Of a stretch of DNA of 64,000 nucleotides, positions 58,165 through 64,000 are shown one piece after another. Location of the stretch: positions 39,428-103,427 of the forward strand of contig CCNA01000056.1 in NCBI GenBank assembly GCA_000824805.1, written 5' to 3'. A program made the translations under genes and the position numbers. The notes under the pieces were generated by a model. That model made no database searches, was not told where the DNA came from, and saw only the letters and a program-made list of their open reading frames with translations. How positions within the stretch are numbered: position 1 is the first letter of the stretch; the number at the start of each line of letters is the position of its first letter. This DNA comes from Mesorhizobium sp. SOD10. GTDB taxonomy: Bacteria; Pseudomonadota; Alphaproteobacteria; Rhizobiales; Rhizobiaceae.

Positions 58165-59324
58165 GCCGACTTGAAGCGCGCCATCAGCTCGGCGCGGCCC
58201 GGATCGGTGAGCGTCGCGGCGGCCCCGAATTCCAGCGGCTTCAACAGGTCGGCCGCCGGATAGAGGATCGGATTGTCGAGCACTTCCTTAGGCAGCAGCG
58301 CGTTGACCCGTGCATCCGTGCAAGGCGCCCCATTGGCCAGATGCTCCTTCACCGCGACTTTCGGGTTCATCAGATAATTGAGCAGCGCATAACCGGCCGG
58401 CTTGTTCGGCGCATCCTTCGGGATCGCGTAGAAGTCGGTCCAGATCTCGCCGCCCTCCTTGCCGAGCACATAGGCGATCTCCGGGATGTCGCGGTGGAGC
58501 TGCGCGCCGTCATTGGTCCAGCACATCGTCATCCAGGCATCGCCCGAGCGCATCGACGGCTGATAATCGCTCGACACCGCGAACAGATGCGGCTTCACCT
58601 TGAGCAGCAGCTCCTCCGCCTTGGCGAGCTCGTCCTGCTTCAGCGAGTTGAACGAGTAGCCGTAATATTTCAACGCGTTGCCGATGGTTGTGAGCTGGTA
58701 GTCGTGCACCATGGTCCGGCCGTCGGCCTCGGTCATGGCCGTATCCCAGAACTCCTTCCAGCTCGACATCGGCTTGGAAAGCTTCTTGGTGTTCACGGCA
58801 AAGCCGGTCGTGCCCCAGTTCTTCGGCACGGCGTAGATCGTGCCGTCGATGGTGCCTTCGGCGGTGAAGCGCACATCTTCCGATTTGCCGTCGAAATTCG
58901 GAAGCTTCGCCATGTCCAGCGGCTCGATGATGCCGAGCTTCTTATAGGTCGAGATCGTATAGTTGGTCGGCACGAACAGGCTCCAGCCCGAGCCGCCGGC
59001 CTGCAGCTTGGCCAGCATCTCCTCGTTCGAGCCGAAGACGTTGACCTCGACGGCCACACCTGTCTCGGCCTTGAAATTCTCGAAGGTCTGCGGGTCGTGA
59101 TAGTTCGGCCAAGTGGCGATCGACATGCGGTCGCCGAGGTTCTCGGCCGCATAGGCCGGCGCCGGCATGATGCCGAGCTCGCGCGCCATCACCGCGGTGG
59201 CGACACCGAGGCCGGTGAGGCCGAGGAAGTCGCGCCGGCTGATCGAGCCGCGCTTCAGACGCATCAACTGGTCGACGAATTTGTCGGGGGTTATCGGCAG
59301 TCCGTCACGATAGGATTTCGGCAT
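58161..59324 (-). CDS. potD: Polyamine-type ABC importer, periplasmic binding protein PotD
   Basis: A 387-residue binding protein with a Tat-type signal (GSISRRDFLGLTGLGVATAV, with the SRRxFLG box) and PotD features: MSIATWPNYHDPQTFENFKA, then VNVFGSNEEMLAKL, MCWTNDGAQLHRD and the late ALLNYLMNPKVA. I chose ATG 59324 with GGGAAG upstream; the upstream extension to 59393 is not conserved. It overlaps the ATPase gene by 20 bp. It probably delivers putrescine or gamma-glutamyl-linked amine. Confidence 0.9.
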   Translation of the reverse strand: MPKSYRDGLPITPDKFVDQLMRLKRGSISRRDFLGLTGLGVATAVMARELGIMPAPAYAAENLGDRMSIATWPNYHDPQTFENFKAETGVAVEVNVFGSNEEMLAKLQAGGSGWSLFVPTNYTISTYKKLGIIEPLDMAKLPNFDGKSEDVRFTAEGTIDGTIYAVPKNWGTTGFAVNTKKLSKPMSSWKEFWDTAMTEADGRTMVHDYQLTTIGNALKYYGYSFNSLKQDELAKAEELLLKVKPHLFAVSSDYQPSMRSGDAWMTMCWTNDGAQLHRDIPEIAYVLGKEGGEIWTDFYAIPKDAPNKPAGYALLNYLMNPKVAVKEHLANGAPCTDARVNALLPKEVLDNPILYPAADLLKPLEFGAAATLTDPGRAELMARFKSA

Positions 59325-60477
59325 GTTGGTCTTCCCTCTGGTTTGTCCCGTTATTGTTGGCGTGCGGAAACGCCAGCGGCGCTCCGGCGGCAAAGCGGAT
59401 GGCGACGGGTTCGCCCGGCTTGAAGAGATTGCCCTGGCCGATCACATGGTCGGCCTTGGCGAGCAATGATCCGATGCCTTGGATCTCGATCGCGTATTCC
59501 GCCGTCGAGCCCAGGAAAATCCGGTTGCGGACAACGCCTTTCAGGACGCCGCCTCCCGGCGCCGAAAGGCTGAGCGATTCCGGCCGCAGGCTGACGGATA
59601 CGGCCTCGCCCCGGCTGAGCGGCACCCGCTTGCGCGCGGAAATCACCGTGCCGTCGGCGAGCGCAACATCGACGAGGTCGCCGGAAAGGCCTGCCACCTT
59701 GCCGCTGACGAGATTGGTCTTGCCGACGAAATCCGCCACGAACAGGTCGGCCGGCTCGTCATAGATTTCGCTCGGCTGTCCGAGCTGGACGACTCGGCCG
59801 CCATTCATGACGCAGACGAAATCGCTCATCGACAACGCCTCTTCCTGATCGTGGGTGACCAGCACGAAGGTGATGCCGATCTCGCGCTGCAGGTTCTGCA
59901 GCTCGATCTGCATGTCGGTGCGCAGCTTCTTGTCGAGCGCCGCCAGCGGCTCGTCGAGCAACAGCACCGCCGGCTTGTTGACCAGCGCCCGTGCGAGCGC
60001 CACCCGCTGCTGCTGGCCGCCGGAAAGCTCGTGGATCTTGCGGCGGCCGTAGCCGGCGAGCTGCACCATCGAAAGCGCCTCGCCGGCCCTTGTGGCGATC
60101 TCGCGCGACGACAGCCTGGGCCTCGCCTGCCGCAGCCCGTAGGAGATGTTCTCCTCGACATCGAGATGCGGGAACAGCGCATATTGCTGGAACACCATGT
60201 TGACTGGCCGCCGGTAGGGCGGGGTGCCGGCCATGTCGCGGCCGCGGATCAGCACCTGGCCCTCGCTCGGCTGCTCGAAGCCGCCGATCATGCGCAGGCA
60301 CGTCGTCTTGCCGCAGCCGGAGGGACCCAGCAGCGCGACGAAAGCGGAAGGCGGGATGGCAAGGTCGATGCCGCTGACCGCGGTGACGGCGCCATAGCGC
60401 TTGGTGACCGCGCGAAATTCGATATCGGGCACTGCAGTCAAGCCACGGGCTCCAGCGACAGCGTGAGGCAATATCAT
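59305..60477 (-). CDS. potA: Polyamine-type ABC importer, ATPase PotA
   Basis: A 390-residue ATPase: Walker A GPSGCGKTT, signature LSGGQQQRVALARAL, Walker B VLLLDEPLAALD, H-loop VTHDQEEAL, and a C-terminal TOBE domain (VSLRPESLSLSA). ATG 60477 lacks a clear ribosome site; GTG 60432 (VPDIEFRAVTKRYG) is an alternative start. It is the first gene of the leftward pot operon and divergent from a LuxR-type regulator with a dyad at 60506-60527 in the gap. Confidence 0.92.
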   Translation of the reverse strand: MILPHAVAGARGLTAVPDIEFRAVTKRYGAVTAVSGIDLAIPPSAFVALLGPSGCGKTTCLRMIGGFEQPSEGQVLIRGRDMAGTPPYRRPVNMVFQQYALFPHLDVEENISYGLRQARPRLSSREIATRAGEALSMVQLAGYGRRKIHELSGGQQQRVALARALVNKPAVLLLDEPLAALDKKLRTDMQIELQNLQREIGITFVLVTHDQEEALSMSDFVCVMNGGRVVQLGQPSEIYDEPADLFVADFVGKTNLVSGKVAGLSGDLVDVALADGTVISARKRVPLSRGEAVSVSLRPESLSLSAPGGGVLKGVVRNRIFLGSTAEYAIEIQGIGSLLAKADHVIGQGNLFKPGEPVAIRFAAGAPLAFPHANNNGTNQREDQHAEILS

Positions 60478-60505
60478 GACGCTAGCAGAGCCAATGGCAC
60501 CTAGT

Positions 60506-60527
60506 ATATACCTCGCAGGTGGTATAT
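60506..60527. promoter_or_regulatory. Dyad between potA and the LuxR-type gene
   Basis: ATATACC (60506-60512) and GGTATAT (60521-60527) are 7-bp arms; within them ACCT-CGC-AGGT (60510-60520) is a second perfect palindrome. The 22-bp site resembles a lux box in size and layout, in the divergent region of a regulator with a LuxR-type HTH. Confidence 0.5.
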
Positions 60528-60559
60528 TCAGCCGATTTTATCATTTTGAGGGGTATGGA

Positions 60560-61372
60560 TTGGCTGCCTCCCGCAGTGACGACTACAACGCTTTGGCCGT
60601 CGTGATCGCCGCGTCGCGTGAGACCGGGGGCGATCATTTCGGCAAGGCGATCGTCCGCTGGCTCAGCGGACATGTTCGCTTCGATCACTGCGTGATCTTC
60701 GGCTATCGCGGTGCGGCGCGGCCGCCGCTGCTGTTCGAGACCTTCTCGCCGCCGGAGAGCCACATCTTCGTCGCGCTCTACCAGGAAGGGCCGTATCTGC
60801 TCGACCCGTTCCATCACGCCGCAGTCGAGCGCAAGGAGGGTTTCTGGCGCATGCGCGAGCTCGCCCCGGACCGCTTCTATGCCAGCGAATATTACCGCTC
60901 CTATTACAGCCAGACCAAACTTGCCGAGGAGGTCGGCTTCTTCGTGCCGCTGGCCGGCAAGGACGCGCTGGTGCTGTCGCTGATGCGGCTGCGCGCCACC
61001 GGTCCGTTCGGAACGGCGGACGCCAGGCTGCTGCGCGACATGGCGCCGGCGGTGATCGGCTTCTGCAAGCAGCGCTGGCCCGCTTTGCCCGCCGAAGAGA
61101 GTGCCGCCCAGCCTTCAGGCGAAACCGTCGCAGCGGCCAACGAGCTCGACCGCGCGCATATCTGGAAGAGCCTTTCCCTGACCTCGCGCGAGAAGCAGGT
61201 CGTCGACCTGGTGCTCCAGGGCCATTCCACGGAATCGATCGCCAGGGCACTGCGCATCGTGCCGGGGACGGTCAAGGTCCACCGCCGCAACATCTATCGC
61301 AAGCTGAAGATCAAGTCGCAGGCCGGCCTGTTCGCACGCTTCGTCGAGATCATCGACGCCCGGACCGGATAG
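60560..61372 (+). CDS. LuxR-type HTH regulator, no recognised sensor
   Basis: A 270-residue protein. The C-terminus has the LuxR/FixJ HTH: LTSREKQVVDLVLQGHSTES, IARALRIVPGTVKVHRRNIY and RKLKIKSQAGL. The N-terminal ~180 residues (SGHVRFDHCVIFGYRG, LYQEGPYLLDPFHHAAVERK) are not a receiver domain and lack the AHL-binding signature I would expect. The TTG at 60560 follows GAGGGG at 6 bases; ATG 60476 would put the dyad inside the gene. It is divergent from potA, so it probably controls the polyamine importer in response to an amine or nutrient signal. Confidence 0.85.
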   Translation: MAASRSDDYNALAVVIAASRETGGDHFGKAIVRWLSGHVRFDHCVIFGYRGAARPPLLFETFSPPESHIFVALYQEGPYLLDPFHHAAVERKEGFWRMRELAPDRFYASEYYRSYYSQTKLAEEVGFFVPLAGKDALVLSLMRLRATGPFGTADARLLRDMAPAVIGFCKQRWPALPAEESAAQPSGETVAAANELDRAHIWKSLSLTSREKQVVDLVLQGHSTESIARALRIVPGTVKVHRRNIYRKLKIKSQAGLFARFVEIIDARTG

Positions 61373-61519
61373 CAATGCCGGCCGCCCTTGCGGCGGCTCG
61401 CGTTGAGCGTCTATCGTGCGGCCGAAACGACCGGCCAGCTATCCCGGCGGCGGCCAGCTATCCCCGCGTCGGATCGAGTGACGAACAGATTTCAGGACCG
61501 ATCAAGCAGCGCATAGCCA

Positions 61520-62218
61520 ATGGCCGACAAAACACGCTTCGGACTGACCGCTGTCGATACAGTACCCCTGCATGAAAAAGTCTATCTGGAACTGGTGCGG
61601 GCGCTGATGTCAGGCCAGCTCCAGCCTGGCCAGAAGCTGACCTCGCGAAAGCTCGCCAAGGAGCTCGGCACCAGCGATATGCCGGTGCGCAGCGCCTTCA
61701 TGCGGTTGCAGGCGCTGAGGGCGCTGAGCCCGATGCCGAACGGCAGCGTCGAGGTGCCGCTGATTTCGGCCGACCGCTTCCAGCAATTGACCGACGTGCG
61801 CACGGTCCTGGAGGGCACGGCCACAGAGCTCGCGACAAAACGCATCAACGGCAACAACCTGCGCGCCATCCGCCGTCTCTGCTCCGAGCTCACACAGGCC
61901 GCCCGCAGCGGCGACATAGACGACTATCTGCGCAAGAACCACGACTTCAAATTCTCGATCTACCGCCATTGCGGCAACGAGCAGATGATCTTCCTGATCG
62001 AGACGGTGTGGATGCAGGTCGGCCCTTTCCTGCGCAATCTGCGCATCGGCTTCGAGGACGACCTCGCCGGCATTCTCGGCATCGACTATCACGAGGAGGT
62101 GGTGGCGGCGATCGAGGCCGGCGACGGCGAGCGGGCGCGGGCCGCGATCGTGCGCGATATCGCCGAGGGCGCTGCCCACATTCTCGGCCAGATAAGGTTT
62201 CCGGAACTGCGCCACTGA
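61520..62218 (+). CDS. FCD-type GntR regulator
   Basis: A 232-residue regulator. The winged helix is at about 30-85 (LTSRKLAKELGTSDMPVRSA) and the FCD-like domain at about 95-225 (VRTVLEGTATELATKRIN, RKNHDFKFSIYRHCGNEQMI, HEEVVAAIEAGDGERARAAI). ATG 61520 is taken; a ribosome site is weak. It lies between the LuxR-type gene and the second PuuA-like gene, and a dyad at 62278-62294 sits before the latter. Control of the amine genes is inferred. Confidence 0.88.
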   Translation: MADKTRFGLTAVDTVPLHEKVYLELVRALMSGQLQPGQKLTSRKLAKELGTSDMPVRSAFMRLQALRALSPMPNGSVEVPLISADRFQQLTDVRTVLEGTATELATKRINGNNLRAIRRLCSELTQAARSGDIDDYLRKNHDFKFSIYRHCGNEQMIFLIETVWMQVGPFLRNLRIGFEDDLAGILGIDYHEEVVAAIEAGDGERARAAIVRDIAEGAAHILGQIRFPELRH

Positions 62219-62276
62219 CAAGGCGGAACAAGCGGTTTTCGAATCCGGCTTGGCTTTCGGTCACCTGCCAGCTATG

Positions 62277-62297
62277 TTGCGATCGCAGATCGCACAA
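62277..62297. promoter_or_regulatory. Candidate operator before the second PuuA-like gene
   Basis: TGCGATC (62278-62284) and GATCGCA (62288-62294) form a perfect 7-bp inverted repeat around GCA, inside TTG...CAA. It lies in the 235-bp gap after the GntR gene. Confidence 0.45.
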
Positions 62298-62453
62298 TGT
62301 GGACCCGAAATGCCTCCCGATATCCAGGCTAGTGAATTGAAAAGATGAAGGAAAACCACCCGGCGCCAGCCGTGTTGGCCTTCATGAACTCACAAGCTGA
62401 AAATTGGATATCGTAGCCGGCAAGGCTACAGCACCTGGAAGAGGGCTGGAAAA

Positions 62454-63809
62454 TTGAGCGATGCAATTGCGGACGTTTTGAAGTGGCTTGACAGCAGGAA
62501 GGACATCCAGAGCCTGCGGGCGGCGGTGTGCGACCTGAACGGCATCATGCGCGGCAAGCGCATTCCGGTCGAGCAGGCGCGCAAGGCGCTCGAAGGCAAG
62601 CTGCGCATGCCCTACTCGGCCATCGGCCTCGACATCTGGGGCGAGGACATCGAAGGCAACGCCCAGGTGTTCTCGACCGGCGATGCCGACGGGCTCTGTC
62701 ATTGGACGGGACGAGGCATACTGCCCGTCAACTGGACGGCGCACCCGACGGCGCTGTTGCCGGTCTGGCTGGCGGACGACAGCGGCGCCCCCTATCTCGG
62801 AGATCCGCGCCGGGCGCTCGCCCGCATCCTCGACCGCTATGCCGCGCTCGGCCTGACGCCCGTCACCGCGACCGAGCTCGAATTCTACCTTGTCGACCCG
62901 ACATCGCAGCGGCCTGTCGGGCCGGTCTCGCCGGTGACCGGGCGGCGTCTCGATTCCGATGCGGCGCTTTCGATCGACGAGGTCGACGATTTCGAAGCCT
63001 TCATCCACGACATCTACGAAGCCTGCCGCATGCAGGACATTCCGGTCGACACCGCCATTGCCGAGAACGGCGTCGGCCAGTTCGAGATCAATCTCAACCA
63101 TGTGCCCGACGCCTTGCGCGCCGCGGACGACGCCGTGCTCTTCAAGCGCACCGTCAAGGGCATCGCCCGCAAGCACGGCTTCGCCGCCTGTTTCATGGCA
63201 AAGCCCTATGGCGAGCGCGCAGGCAATGGTTTCCACGTCCATTTCAGCGTCCTTGACAGGCACGGCCGCAACATCTTCGATGACGGCTCGGACCAGGGCT
63301 CGGACACCATGCGTCATGCGGTCGGCGGCCTGCTAGCCGCGATGGCGCAAAGCACGCTGGTGTTCGCGCCGCATTTCAACTCCTACCGCCGGCTGCGGCC
63401 GCGATCCTATGCGCCGACCGCCGTCGCCTGGGGTTATGAAAACCGCATGGTGGCGATCCGCATTCCCGGCGGCCCGTCGGCCGCGCGGCGCATCGAGCAT
63501 CGCGTCTCCGGCGCCGACGCCAATCCCTATCTGGTGCTGGCGGCGATTCTCGGCGCGGCGATGATCGGCATCGAGCGCCAGCTCTCGCCCGGCGAGCCGA
63601 CAGGCGGCGAGGGTCAGGGGCTGGCGCTCGCCAAGCTGCCGCCCGACTGGGCTTCCGCAATCGCTGCCTTCGAGGCCGGCCCGCGCGTCGCCGAAATCTT
63701 CCCGGACGTGCTGCGCGACGCCTTCGTCGCCTGCAAACGACAGGAGCTGAACACGTTCGCGCTCAACGTCAGCGACTTCGAGATCGAGACCTATCTGGAG
63801 AGCGTTTGA
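62454..63809 (+). CDS. Glutamine synthetase-like gamma-glutamylpolyamine synthetase, second copy
   Basis: A 451-residue GS-fold protein with the active-site segments TELEFYLVDP, GVGQFEINLNHVPD, GNGFHVHFSVLDRHG, APTAVAWGYENRMVAIRIPG and GADANPYLVLAA. TTG 62454 follows GAGGG. It shares the general fold with the copy at 53311, but with clearly different sequence (for instance EINLNHVP versus EINLLHGD). The two copies may act on different amines. It is followed by a terminator-like hairpin at 63928. Confidence 0.87.
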   Translation: MSDAIADVLKWLDSRKDIQSLRAAVCDLNGIMRGKRIPVEQARKALEGKLRMPYSAIGLDIWGEDIEGNAQVFSTGDADGLCHWTGRGILPVNWTAHPTALLPVWLADDSGAPYLGDPRRALARILDRYAALGLTPVTATELEFYLVDPTSQRPVGPVSPVTGRRLDSDAALSIDEVDDFEAFIHDIYEACRMQDIPVDTAIAENGVGQFEINLNHVPDALRAADDAVLFKRTVKGIARKHGFAACFMAKPYGERAGNGFHVHFSVLDRHGRNIFDDGSDQGSDTMRHAVGGLLAAMAQSTLVFAPHFNSYRRLRPRSYAPTAVAWGYENRMVAIRIPGGPSAARRIEHRVSGADANPYLVLAAILGAAMIGIERQLSPGEPTGGEGQGLALAKLPPDWASAIAAFEAGPRVAEIFPDVLRDAFVACKRQELNTFALNVSDFEIETYLESV

Positions 63810-63927
63810 GGTCGGCTGACCAGAGACCGCATGCCATTCACGGTCACGCGGAACCGAACAGCGACCGCAGCGCCCCGATGCAAAGCGGCCCGCTGAAGCG
63901 TGCCGTTAGCCGGCGACAGAGCCGGAT

Positions 63928-63962
63928 ACAAGAACAGCCCGTGCGAGGCGGGCTGTTTTTGT
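63928..63962. terminator. Rho-independent-type hairpin
   Basis: AACAGCCCG (63933-63941) pairs with CGGGCTGTT (63949-63957) around a 7-base loop, with flanking ACAA/TTGT extending the stem and a T-run on the plus strand. It lies 118 bp after the synthetase stop, probably its terminator or that of a small RNA. Confidence 0.65.
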
Positions 63963-64000
63963 ATCTGGTTGGTGGGGCAGGATTTGGCTTTTTGTCCCGC

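Noticed and set aside
1..64000. tRNA, rRNA, prophage or IS elements
   Set aside because: No cloverleaf with CCA-proximal features, no rRNA signature, no transposase or integrase motif was seen on either strand.

Overview
The window is GC-rich, densely coded DNA from an alphaproteobacterium of the order Hyphomicrobiales, most likely Mesorhizobium or a close relative. This is inferred from the gene content (many ABC importers, GntR/FCD regulators, sugar isomerases), from the codon use and from several families of short palindromic intergenic repeats common in rhizobial genomes. It looks like chromosomal or large-replicon metabolic DNA. I found no rRNA, tRNA, CRISPR array, phage gene or transposase.

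Layout. 1-7748: a GntR regulator cut by the left edge, a UxaA-type altronate dehydratase, a ribose-type sugar ABC importer (binding protein, double ATPase, permease) and a zinc alcohol dehydrogenase; probably a hexonate/hexuronate uptake and catabolic unit. 7856-19220: a phosphonate (C-P lyase) locus, phnF divergent from phnGHIJKL, then a hexapeptide transferase, a 2H-phosphoesterase-like protein and phnCDEE; phnM and phnN are not here. 19509-27199: sugar isomerase/epimerase genes, a Gfo/Idh/MocA oxidoreductase, an enolase-superfamily dehydratase, an FCD regulator and a 2-hydroxyacid dehydrogenase. 27246-33913: singletons (small secreted protein, amidase, GFA protein, SDR/TetR pair, MFS/AraC pair, periplasmic cupin). 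33933-39600: a sugar/polyol ABC importer with two ATPases and a small membrane protein. 39749-50914: a TetR regulator, a Tm-1-like protein plus TIM-barrel partner plus cupin, an M24 peptidase, a full Dpp/Opp-type peptide importer and an ATC-hydrolase-like protein. 51010-63809: a frameshifted DeoR regulator and a polyamine/gamma-glutamyl cluster (PuuB- and PuuA-like enzymes, PotABCD-type importer, SDR, LuxR-type and GntR regulators, a second PuuA-like synthetase).

Regulation read from the DNA. The phn operon has a Pho box, a -10 and a PhnF-type palindrome in order, and a second Pho-box-like array lies before phnC. A TGGT-N3-ACCA palindrome typical of FCD-GntR regulators recurs in three separate control regions (23.1-23.3, 39.8-39.95 and 44.7-44.8 kb), suggesting one regulon. 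A shared AT-rich motif precedes both uxaA and its importer. Three importer operons carry a hairpin directly after the binding-protein gene.

Most unusual points. Palindromic repeat elements have entered coding sequence in frame (the ATPase at 48.9 kb and the 3' end of the TIM-barrel gene at 42.8 kb), and three copies of one family show compensatory stem changes. Two adjacent genes correspond to the two halves of the tomato antiviral protein Tm-1, in a neighbourhood that looks like an uncharacterised catabolic unit. There is also a 146-bp perfect-centred palindrome, a frameshifted DeoR gene and a dehydrogenase whose catalytic Glu position is Gln.
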